Shown here: positions 31,785-43,134 of the stretch, one piece after another
Position numbering within the stretch: position 1 is the stretch's first letter
Layout of the letters: each line of letters opens with the position of its first letter
NCBI GenBank assembly: GCA_036571765.1
Contig: BROE01000011.1
Coordinates: forward strand, 11,560,707 to 11,624,706
DNA: 64,000 bases
Direction: 5' to 3'
Origin: Plecoglossus altivelis
Lineage: Eukaryota; Chordata; Actinopteri; Osmeriformes; Plecoglossidae
The notes under the pieces: generated by a model
The model's database searches: none
Told to the model about the DNA's origin: nothing
Seen by the model: only the letters and a program-made list of their open reading frames with translations
Program-made: the position numbers and the translations under genes

Positions 31785-34700
31785 TTCAATTTATTAAGTC
31801 CAATGATCGCCCGCATTTACTTATACAGTGTAATCTTTTGTATTGCTTTAGTTTTTAGTAGAAAGGGGATACAGCCAAACGGATCACAAGGAATGCATAA
31901 AACATGTATTGTAATAGTAGCCAATCAAAACAATACTACAGTATATGCCAATCAAACACCAAATTCAATTCATTTATAAACCTCTCCATGAAGAATATGC
32001 TTTAATTAAAGCTTCATAATACTTTTACGACAATTGAACATGGCGCTCACGTCAGTTTAAGGAACAATTAATGGGCTATCTGGTTGCGTTCCTTTTCGTA
32101 AGTAAACGCAAGTTCTTTATTTTTCATCTGTTTTTGGGGTATGTAACAAGATTGAAAACAACAAATAATTGCCACCAAAGGTGTGTACATGACACCCCTG
32201 CCCCCCCACCCCACCCCAAAAAAACAAAAAACAAACAGGATCTGAAGTCTATAATATACTCAACCGCCCTTTAGCGAGAACAGAAATGTCAACTGTTACA
32301 TACATGGTGAGTATCCCGGGCGAACAGGACTTCAGATTACTTATGCTTTTTTTTTTTTTTTAAGAAATTCGAATTGAGAGAAGACTGCTCCTATCGTGTC
32401 AGTGTTACCTCTTAGGACTGTCTTCGGTTCATTATGATATAGGCGACCTCATTACGTCCCGCATGTCTGTCATCCAATTGAATGCACTGGAAACAGTTTT
32501 AGACGCTGTTTATCAATTACTACTACTCCATTATGAGAATAATAGACTCCGATTGTTTCAGATTTTCTTGGGAGTCGTCATTTTATTCTGTTCAAACACC
32601 ACGCAGCAACTGATTGCTACGTGTCATTAAACTCACGCCCAAACCCAGCCCCTGTTATGTCTTACTCATGTTCTAAACAGGTGTCGGTGAACATGGTTAC
32701 GCTCTACATACCTGAAGGTTGCCAGGAAAGTCCTCCACACCCCCCCAAGCGTCACTCTACCTCCCACCCACCCCGTTATCCTCAGTCCCAGTTGTCTCGC
32801 CACCCGCCAACCCCCATTCTTCGCACCCAACACATTCATTCCGACCAGTTCAAAACAGATTGCCAGTGTGTAAACAATAAAATGTAAACTAAGCCCTCTA
32901 CCCCGTTGTGGACGTGAAGGATCCTAGCCTAATCCTCTACCACCCGACTACTGGAACACAAAAACTGATCTGCCATCGGTCTTGTAACCCGTTAGGCCTA
33001 ATATATNNNNNNNNNNNNNNNNNNNNNNNNNNNNNNNNNNNNNNNNNNNNNNNNNNNNNNNNNNNNNNNNNNNNNNNNNNNNNNNNNNNNNNNNNNNNNN
33101 NNNNNNNNNNNNNNNNNNNNNNNNNNNNNNNNNNNNNNNNNNNNNNNNNNNNNNNNNNNNNNNNNNNNNNNNNNNNNNNNNNNNNNNNNNNNNNNNNNNN
33201 NNNNNNNNNNNNNNNNNNNNNNNNNNNNNNNNNNNNNNNNNNNNNNNNATCCCATCCCCACCCCACCCCACCCCACCCAACACATTCATTCCGACACAGT
33301 CAAACAGATGCAGTTAGACATGGTATTCCACTGTGACAAGCATCTAGGCTTTACCGACTGACAAAGAGCTGCATCGCTGAACGCTGCCTATTTACTGGTC
33401 TCCTTGGTACTGATGAAGGAGCGGAGAGATGGAAATATGCTGCAATTGGCCCATAACCATTTCTGAATGTTGTACTTGACAGTGCTGACTTGTTCTGCGC
33501 TAGCGAGGGACAGGTTACAGCAGGAGACCAGTAAATTGGAAGTCGTTTGCCAACGGCCAAACGGGGTGTAAAGACATTGAATGTCACTCTTACAATCGCA
33601 GACATGAAACATTGACGAAACGTACAGCATTCTAACTGATTCACACACAGTCACTCATTCATTCTCGTTGTCTTTCATTCAAACATGCGCACTACACTTT
33701 TTTGGTTTTGCCTCAATGTCAATCCTGAAAGTCAGTTACCAAACAGAAAAAAAAAAAGAAATCTAACTTGACCACCACGAAGCAATTTTTTTTTGTACTT
33801 GTAAACGCCTTGTATAAACTAAGAATCATTTGCATCTCATTTCCTCCGAATGATTCAGAACACCTCGTAAAAAGACCAAGCTAGTCTGGGGCATGTTCCC
33901 TCATTTCTTCTATAAATGTGATACTTTTCACTCACAACGATGGAAAATAATCTCTGGTAACAAAATCAGAAAAAGCCCCCCATTATGACTGTGTTAGGTT
34001 AGCATTCTCTCAAGCACTTAAAAACACTTTTTTTCCTAATGGTAATTGTCCAGCTTGTACCTTGGAACAAAATATGAGGGGTTCAAAGCAAAAACGACAG
34101 CGATTGTTGTTGTGGTAAAAGCACCAGAGAGGGGGAAAAAATAAATCAAGATGTCAAAGTAGCAGGCCATCTTGATGCCTTTGAAACCCACCAAAAGCAT
34201 TCCTGAAGTCCTCAATACCAGCTATGCCCCCTACCCGCTCAAGCAAAGCATCAGCAATGAAACTACTTGGAAATTAAGCAAACGTATCAATTTGATTACT
34301 GCTTTCATCTCTAGCAAAGGTTTTTCTTTCATACAAAGAAGAGTCCAAAAAAAAAAGAAAACGAAAAAAAGGATCACAGCTGCCAGTTTGAAGATGCTAC
34401 AACTTTGCTTTTGAAATAAAACCCAACTCTCAGAGGATGATATTATACTATCTCAAAATATATATAAAAACAAAACTAAACAAAAAAAACAGGGGCCTCA
34501 CATCAATAAAGTAGAAGTATGATGAAATCACAAGAGGACTGCCTTGCAATCCTTTCTCCATTCTATCAAAATGCCTCCATTTTCTCCTAGAGTGTGGATA
34601 GAGAAACATGAGAGCTTCAAGGGAATGGCATTAACCACCGTGTTGGAAATAATAAATTGGCATTAAATACATTCAAAGACCTTCAGTTAACATTGGTCTG

Positions 34701-36267
34701 AAGAATTGGAGGAAAGAAGTTGGTCTTTAACCTAACAGGTGTGCACAAGGTTTGGGGGGGGGGAGGAGGAGGGGGAGAAAGTCAACCATTTTGTTCTGCA
34801 CCATGTCAACTTCCAGAGCACCTATAGTAACTTTAACAAAAACCATGTGCATATATTACCAAATTCGCAGCCCAGAGAATAGTCATATAAAAAAATCTTC
34901 ACCACGGTGAAATAACAGAATTCCAGTTCAGGGTTCAAATCAGGCCACTCAGTACAAGCTGAGCTCTAACTAGCTGCAAGACGATACTTGTGTTGAGCAG
35001 CTGGTCATATACATGTGTGTTGTGTCTGTTTCATTGAAGACTAACATCAATAGCTTTATTAGGGGCGTTCTGTCTTTAGGTGATTCGATCCTATTCGCTC
35101 CAACTTTAAAAGAATGTTTCCATGGAGACATGAAAACAGTCGCGTCAAAATAAAGATGCTTTTTATTGCAAGGTTCGCATCAATCTGTGCTCGCCTTGAG
35201 CTGCACCCCAGCGCATCTGAAAGGGGGAACAGAGGAACCGGGCTCGCGGCTCGCAACCATTCAATTGCATAACGGACACCAAAGAAAATTCCAGGTTCCC
35301 GATTTAGCTTAATTGTGCTCATATTCTGGTTGTCATGAGAAACAGACGTACGAATGGATGAGAGTGCATGGGGGAGTAATCAAGGCACTTGTGTGACAAC
35401 TGGAGAGGGAGGGAGGACCATCAGGTGTGAGGAGTACAACTGGAGGAAGTCACCTCGAACAGCCATTCACCTAGTTTATCCTTGCTAGCCATAAACGTGG
35501 GATGGCTACATAGTTGGAACAGGTTAAAAACAACTTAAGCACGCGTACCCCCCCGACCATCCGTGTTTAAATTCTGTCGACTGAATTTAAGCAGAATTTT
35601 TTGTGTTGAAATTCTGTTGACAGGATTTAAACACTTTGCTGTACTAAAAAAATAAATTAAAAAAACAAATGAAATGGCTTCTTCTAAAGGGGCTATCAAG
35701 TCTATATTTATATATATATTTAAATAGGGTGCATTGGAGGAGTTAGCTTCGGTGCAAAACAAAACTGTCGGAAGGTTTCAATGAGCAAACTGCGGGTGGC
35801 TCTTATTGAAATAAAACAAATAATAAAAAAGAAATCAAAACAAAATCCTTGACATCTGTGAAATTTGAGGAGGTGCCTTAAGCCAGTGTGCAAGAACAGG
35901 ATTTGGTGCAAAAGCCTGGCTGTGTCTTACTGTCCTTGATAAAAGATAAGACGTCAGGGATTAGAGAGAGATGGGCAAACAGGGAGCAAGGAGAGGGGGC
36001 GGGGGGGGCTAACGAACCCTTTAACCCCTGCAGTGTTTGTGGATCATGAGAAATAGTTGAACTGAATAATCAATAGAAGAAGACCGAAACGATCCCTTCC
36101 ATTAGCTGGTTTTGGAACTAACCTTGTTTAATACACACCGATCCTATTCCAATCGCATCTCTGCAAATGCTAAGCCGCTGCTTTGGGACATAGGAAGAAG
36201 AACTACTGCTGCGGAATTGTGGGTAATGTAGGCTCTTCTTCTGCGAGGGACTCACTGGATGAGGGGC
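31785..36267 (-). other. ddx6: Probable long 3' UTR of ddx6
   Basis: No gene-like frame occurs between tomm40's first exon (about 31070) and the ddx6 stop codon. Minus-strand AATAAA signals lie near 31785-31800, and another near 35163. The sequence is AT-rich with A and T runs. DDX6 of other vertebrates has a long 3' UTR, so transcription through much of this stretch is plausible. It includes the assembly gap. Confidence 0.4.
33007..33248. other. Assembly gap (242 N)
   Basis: Run of N. The flank CACCCAACACATTCATTCCGA occurs on both sides (about 32825 and 33277), beside C-rich repeats, which suggests an unresolved tandem repeat. Confidence 0.99.
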
Positions 36268-39200
36268 TTAGGGCTCGCCTTGCTGTCCACCAGCCTTCAC
36301 CTCCACCTCCTCCACCTCACAGTCGGGGTTGGCAGTGTGGAACTCGGCCACGTACAGGCTCTTGTCGATGCTGCCGGGGATGGGCTTGATGTCGGTCACC
36401 AGCTGGTCCTCGATGGACTTCAGGTTGAAACGATCCTCCGAGGTGATCAGGTTGATGGCCAGACCCAGGTGACCGAACCTCCCTGAGATGGACAGAGAGG
36501 AGAGGGGAGGGGACAGAGCGGAGGGGACAGTCTTTGTGAGAAACAGTGTTCATTATCAAACCCAACAACTGTCGGTGGTTGTTTGGGGAGTGGGAACTAG
36601 GTGTGAGTGTGGAGTAAAACTCCTCCCTCTCACGCTATGACGGCCATCTTTGAAATGTAGATTCAAACTTAGTCTGAATCTTGGTATGGACTACATCAGG
36701 GGTCACCAACTCTGGTCATGGAGGGCTACCATCTGACTGTTTCCCCTTCAACCTCGATTGAGCACACTTCATTCTACTAATCACCTGGATGATGAGCTGA
36801 ATGAGGCTACATGATGTGCAGATGAAGTGAAATCCTACAGGATGGTAGCCTTCCAGGGCCAGAGGTGATGACCCCTGGTCTAGATGTTTGATAAGATGAT
36901 GTCAAGCACTTGGAGCTATGAAGGCTGGCAGCTGAAAATGAGATGCCTTCAGGCAACGTACCAGATCTGCCGATGCGATGAAGGTATGTCTCGGCGTTCT
37001 TGGGGAAGTCAAAGTTGATCACAACATTGACGGCCTGAATGTCAATACCTCTGGTGAACAAATCTGTTGGATGAAACCCAGGAAGTGAGATGCGACTCGT
37101 ACAGCAGTTCAGCTACAACCATCTTACTTATACACTCCTTATAATGATGAAGTTGAATCAATCAAACAAATACAGCATCAACATCTCACAACCAAGATGT
37201 ACATGCGTCTACTTCGAAGTCGTTTCTACGCTGATGCGTATCGGCTAAGCCTTAACGCGGTGGCATGCATACCTGTGCAGACTAGATTTCTGCAGAGCCC
37301 GTTTCTGAAGTCGTGGAACACTCGGTTCCTGTACTCCTGCATCATCTTGGCATGGATGTAGAAGCAGGAGTAACCTAGCTGAGTGATCTTCTTGGCCAGT
37401 AGCTCAACTCGCTGGGTGGAGTTGCAAAAAATGATGGACTGATTGATTTGCAGCTGGGAGAAAACGACAAACAGGAGGGAAAGTGTTCAAACTCCATACT
37501 CAGAGTCTGATGTGGATGGATCCAACATAAGCTGTCAGACACACAATCATCGCAAGACTATTTAAACCTGCACTGTACAAAACACCAACAGGCGTTGGGC
37601 TCTGGCAGTTTAATGTGACTGTTTGCTGGGGCAGGGTGACACTTATGACACTCATCTCTCCAGACATTCTAAATCGAAATATTCTAATCTAAACCCACCG
37701 CAGAATATTTCGTGTTCGTAGGGTGCTATGGGGCCTGTGTGAACTGGCCTTAACTACCCAAACCAACCCCACTGTGACGGGGTGGCCTGCCTTACCCTGG
37801 AGAAGAGCGTGTTGAGACAGTGGACTTTCTGTCGCTCTGTGACGTAGGCGTAGTACTGGGTGATGCCTTTCAGAGTGAGTTCCTCCATCAGGTTGATCTC
37901 GTAGGGTTTCTGAAGGTGTTTGGCCTGCAGCAGGTTGGGGGGGGGGCACGAACAAGGTTGGTAAAAGGAAGATTAACATCATTAACAAAAACGCAAAAAA
38001 GTTTTCCTATTGGATCGCGAATTTGAGAAACAATCCCAATGTTAAATTGTGTAGGGTTACGGTTACCACACAACCTGCCCCGCTCCCACCCACCCATCCG
38101 CCCACCCACAGAAGCTACACAGCCTGGCCTGTTGGCAGCCCAGAACGCTTCCAGCCTGTGCTGTGCTCACCATGAACTTCTGCACGCTCATGGGGAAGGT
38201 GGCAGAGTACAGCAGGATCTGTCTGTTCTTAGCCAGGAAGCTGATGATATCTTCGATAAGCACCACAAAGTCCTGAGACAGCAGCTTGTCAGCCTGAAAG
38301 GCAGAGGAGGAGGAGGAGGAAGAGGAGGGGGAGGAAGAGGAGGAAGAGGAGGGCGGACTTTATACAGACATGCTTGGGCCTTGGGGTAGAGCAGACAGCC
38401 ATTTTATTTTCAAGGCCCATTGTGATCAACCACAAGGTAGCTGGTAGGTCTAATTACATGGAAATAATGATGTGAATATTGTCTGGTTACTGAATGACTC
38501 CTTTTCTTCACTTACCTCATCCATCACCATCATCTGGACTTTGTCCACTTTGGCCACACCCTTCTTTATCAAGTCCAGGATTCTGCCAGGGGTAGCTATG
38601 ACAACGTGCACTGTGGGAGTGGATTAGAGGCTGCAGTGAGAGGGCTGGCAAACTCAGTGGAAGAAAACTTAACCGATCACATCTGCAACAAGCCCGACAT
38701 CCTCAAAACGAAATCCGTATTCCGTCGCTAAGCCCTGCAATCCTGTAATTCGCTTAGACTACACCTCTGATAAGATTCCTCCAATCAAATCAGTGTTGTC
38801 TCCGGTTTGGCACACGGAACGGAATCCATTTGGAACGTACCCGTCTCGTCCAGGCGCATGATGTCATCGCGTAGGTTAGTTCCTCCAGTGGTGGCCATGA
38901 CCTTCACCCCGCCCAGGTGCTTGCTGATCTGGATGCTGATCTGGCTCACCTGCAGAGCCAGCTCACGGGTCGGAACCATCACCATGGCTACCCACCCCAC
39001 AGAGAACAAGACTTGGTAAGGAATGAGGCCACATCCATGGAGACAGAAGAATGTGGTGCAGCTGACAAGGAAGAAGATGTCCAATACTTTCTTCAGGGAA
39101 AGTATTGATATTAAAAAATACTGATTGTGTCAACAATAATCGAAACTTTCTCTGGTGACGCATATGTAGTTACACCTATTTAGGTCTTTGTGCTTTTGCT

Positions 39201-40005
39201 TGTGAAAAGGGCAATAAAAAACACCAAACGGGATTTGGACTTGAGTCCTACCTTGTATGTGGTCCTTCTTCAGGTCTATTCTCTCCAACATGGGGATGAG
39301 ATAAGCACCACTCTTTCCTGTCCCATTCTTGGCTCTGGCTAGGATATCACGACCAGACAGGGCGATGGGGATGCTCTCCTCCTGATTGGGCCACAAGCAC
39401 ACCTCATGGGGTCAACTCACGCTCAGACAAGATCTAGTGGATTTCCAGGATCCCCGAGAGAGCGACTACCATACCTGGATGGGGGAGGGCTTCTCCCAAC
39501 CCATTTCGAAGATGCCCATCAGTAACTCTCGTTTCAGACAGTAGTCCTCAAACTCATTCCCCTTGGTGGAAGTCACGTCCTGAGAAGCAAAACAGTCCAT
39601 CGGGTTCTTTTAAAACATGACTACAGATAGACTACAGAGGACTACAGAGACTAGAGAGAACTACAGAGACTACAGAGGACTGTGTGTGAAACTGAAGGTG
39701 AAAAAAGGCAGATTTGGAATTTAGAAATAAAAAAAAATCAAATAAACTGAGCCCAGACTTACTGAAGTTCGGACCCTGGTGTCCTTAGGAGGAAGTTGCA
39801 GGCTCTTTTTCCAGTCGTCTCCAAACCTGATGCCAGTTCCTTCCTGGGTTGCACCTGCTGCTTTCTGGACGAGTCCTACCGCCTTCCCCAGGGCTAGGGG
39901 TCCTGACTGAGGTGAGGCAGGTTTGGGCTGTCCTCTAAGCTGCCCGTTCTGCTTGTTCAGTCCCATGACCATAGGGCCAAGACTCTCTGTTCGGGCCGTT
40001 GCCAT
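36268..40005 (-). CDS. ddx6: DDX6, DEAD-box RNA helicase (484 aa)
   Basis: ATP-dependent RNA helicase of P-bodies. It promotes decapping and translational repression with EDC3, LSM14, 4E-T and CCR4-NOT. Ten coding exons: 39763-40005, 39475-39579, 39252-39381, 38841-38987, 38516-38610, 38171-38293, 37796-37909, 37273-37453, 36962-37063 and 36268-36482; all join in frame. Visible motifs are the Q motif (GWEKPSPIQ), motif I AKNGTGKS (Lys139), PTREL, TGGT, TPGR, DEAD at 239-242 (split between exons 5 and 6), SAT, and HRIGRSGRFG of the second RecA domain. Length matches human (483). The C-terminus, DCEVEEVEVKAGGQQGEP, is longer and more acidic than the mammalian VEDEKP end. Confidence 0.97.
36697..36877. 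mobile_element. Palindromic MITE-like element in ddx6 intron 9
   Basis: CAGGGGTCACCAACTCTGG on the left is answered by CCAGAGGTGATGACCCCTG on the right. GGCTACCATC and GATGGTAGCC form the next block. About 180 bp, no coding part. Confidence 0.75.
38296..38352. repeat. GGA/GAA purine microsatellite
   Basis: (GGA)n with interruptions, inside a ddx6 intron just upstream (minus strand) of the exon at 38171-38293. Confidence 0.85.
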
Positions 40006-42060
40006 TTCTTCTGTTTATTTTCTTCTTTGAATCTTTTTTTTGTTTTTTTCCTTTCTCTCCCGCCCCTCTTTAAAGTTCTGTCCTCAAAAAGCTTCTCCAA
40101 AAAGTAGAAAAGTCTATTAAAGCATTAACAAATAATATTTTCTATTCTGTTTAGTTCAAAGCTCTGACAACAGAAGTCAATTTATAGTATTTACATATAC
40201 ACAGATATGTTCCGTTCGGTCCCCTTCAACAATAGAGTGACTGACGTACGGAAAAATAAGTCTTTATACAAGAGCTCTTCAAAATGAAGAGAGATTTGCA
40301 TTCATATGCATAAATACCTGCACACAATATAGAAAATTATATGTGAACAAGTATCAAGGGGTTTAGGTCCTGAAATAGAACAGCTAAGGCAGTTTTCACT
40401 GAGGGAACAGAATCAGATTTTATAATCTTAGTTAACTTCGGTTTCTCTTTCGATTTCAACAACAATATTTCCTTGTGGTTTTTGAGTCCTTTAGAAATGC
40501 TCAATATCTTTGTCCTTGAAAATATGTTCTTGAATCTTTAAACAAATATTTCCCCAAAAACTTACGATCCTTGTTCAATATTTGCTTTCCACTGTGTTTA
40601 ATATAGCTTCACTTGAGGAAAAAAAAGGGGGGGGGGGAGTTTCCTGATGTTCAAAATATACAAAGGGTACTATAGTTCAAAAGCAAAATGCTTTTAAAAT
40701 CGCCTTTGGCTCCTCCTGTCCGTTACTCCAGGTGTCCGGCTGACTTGGCAGACGTCACAGGTTCTCTCTCGGTGTGTGCGTATGGTTAAGAGTTGAGTGT
40801 GTAAAGAGGGTTTGTGCAAGTCGTTTCCTCCGCAGTCAGTCAGCAAACCAAACCTGTTGCCACCTGGCAGGAAGACGCGCAGAACAGGTGGTTAGTACAG
40901 TAAACAGAGCGTGAAACGTGAGAATACTGTTACACAAACGTTGGCACGTGATCATTTTCTGTTTTCACGGGCAAAGTATCTACCCTTTTTAGCATGAACG
41001 CAAAAACGATGAAGATGCAACTAAGACTAAACGAACTTTTCTACTGCTACAACGCCAAATATGGAGATGGGCGTGGGAACTCTGGTTTGAAACCCAAGTG
41101 GCTGTTTCTTCTCAAAACCTGTTTTGACAGTTTCAGTTTCATGTAGGCATGGTTAAAAAGAAAAAAAAAGAAGTCAAAACCATAATCATTGCGAATACCG
41201 AACGCGCACTCTCAAAACTCTCATTAATCACGAGCATGTCAATTTTAGCCTAACATGGAAATGATCTTCGTGCAAAATCAAAGGCCATTCGATTTGATTT
41301 GACAACCTTGAACTAGATAACTACTGGTATAATTCCTTAGGACGCTACTATAATAGTGGGCCCAATTTTACACTATTAATTACATTGAGCCGGTCCAGCA
41401 AGTATGAATAGAAAGCACATTACAATTCACTACATCACGCGACGCTTTGCTCTACCAATGAGGAAAACGGAAGGGTTTTGAAAAGATTTCCAACCTATTC
41501 AAATCGCTAACATATAGCTATGTTACCAACTTCCTCGAAAGAGAGTGAGCTAATCAAGTGAGCTAACAAAACAAGATCGACATTTATCGACTACTTAAAC
41601 AACGTAGCGTGTAAACATGCTACATCTTCGTACATGTGACATGTTGCCTGCATTTAAAATATTAAATCTGAGAGCTATCGGAATTACCTGCGTTACATTT
41701 TACTCTAGGTAGCTCCGAGACTCAAACCAGTTTGTTGTCGTTTAGCCAGCTTAGCTAGCTAAGTAAACTAGCCTAGCTACCTAGCTAGCTACCAAGCAGG
41801 TTAGATAGCTTATTTTTCCTCAATAAAATGGCTCAAAACACACTGTAAACCCACCTTTCTCCGATGCTGGTGTTACAAATAATATTCTGTGTGTGGCAGA
41901 TTAGTTACTCGTTTCGCTATAAGACTTAGATAGTTATATTCACCCGAATTAATTCGTCTCTATTGTGTTTGTTCTTGCTAATTCAACATGGTCTCCTTCG
42001 CTTCATCGTCTTCTTCTTTGTTCTTGCCATTTAAAACCCCCGTGAGGTTCTAAGCCAATC
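40006..42060 (-). promoter_or_regulatory. ddx6: ddx6 5' UTR/intron and promoter region
   Basis: No coding frame. A short splice-like stretch near 40850-40870 and a GC-poor region with AGCT-rich repeats at 41745-41795 follow. An inverted CCAAT box (CCAATCC on plus) lies at 42054-42060, beside a CTCF-type motif. Transcription probably starts near 41950-42030. Confidence 0.35.
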
Positions 42061-42074
42061 CTGCCATCTAGTGG
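42061..42074 (-). promoter_or_regulatory. CTCF-type motif, reverse
   Basis: CCACTAGATGGCAG on the minus strand fits the CTCF core at all 14 positions. It lies at the presumed ddx6 promoter and points toward the forward motifs at 2745 and 4529. Confidence 0.55.
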
Positions 42075-43134
42075 TGCGACTATTGCCGGAGGTTGTCACC
42101 ATATTTTCGCCTACAGCTATGAATTGTCGCGTGTTGTAATTCCGTAGAAGTAGATACTGTTTTTTCAGATTGCTATTTTAAGATTGCTTGATTGCAGAAA
42201 TAAGTTGAGGAAATGTGCGGCAAAGTTAACTTTTGATGTGTTACGTCTGAAGTTTTTCGCAAACATATCGATGAACCCCTCGAAAAGAAGAGACAGAGTT
42301 CACATATTTTGCAACACTGATGGTTGTATTTAAACTACAGTCTTGTATCCTTTAAAATTAGATCAGAACTTCAAGAACTGCTAAACATTTCAATAATTCA
42401 ACACAGAACATGACAGATGTGTAACCAATATAGTTTTTTACATTCAACATTTTTTCAGAACATTTACAGCAGCTGGTAAACATAACTTTGTCAACAGTGT
42501 AAGGCCATAAACACAGAAAATAACAGCAGCTCATGTCCAACCTACAGTATGTGTACATTGTTAGCTTGATATGAGCTCGATAACTCCTATTTTCGTAAAG
42601 AAACAACCGTGAATAGTGTTTTATGCATCCGTATGGAAGGGTTTGTGCAATACGGTTCATGTGTTGCAGAAGCAGGTAGATGGCTCATCAGCTCATGTTA
42701 AAACAAGGGCTTGACATGGTCACGTATTGCTTTTGTGCGTGTTTCTTCGCACTTATAAACAAGCCTTTGCAGTTAAACTTTGTGAGATGTTGTGGATCGT
42801 TAGTGATGTAAAAAGATGTCTGCGTGCCAGGAGTACAACGCTGACATAACCGCATGTATTTTCAGTCTCTTTACAGTTCGATTTTTTTCCTCAAGTCTTC
42901 GTTTCCTTTCCGTGTGTTAAATATATTCTGAAAACGATGCTCTTCTCTCTTCAAGTTACTAAATAGCTTCACTGAAATAGTGTTTTCAGAGGCTCAAATG
43001 TGCATGTTCAAATCCCTGTTGTATCAAAAGTACCGATAAAACAACGTAACCGTTTATAACTCTGATAAACTAAACTTGAGTAATGGATTCCACGACAGGA
43101 TGAATGTGCCTAACGGGGTTACTTATTTGATCCC

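Noticed and set aside
32908..33336. Frames reading through the N run
   Set aside because: They consist mostly of unknown bases.
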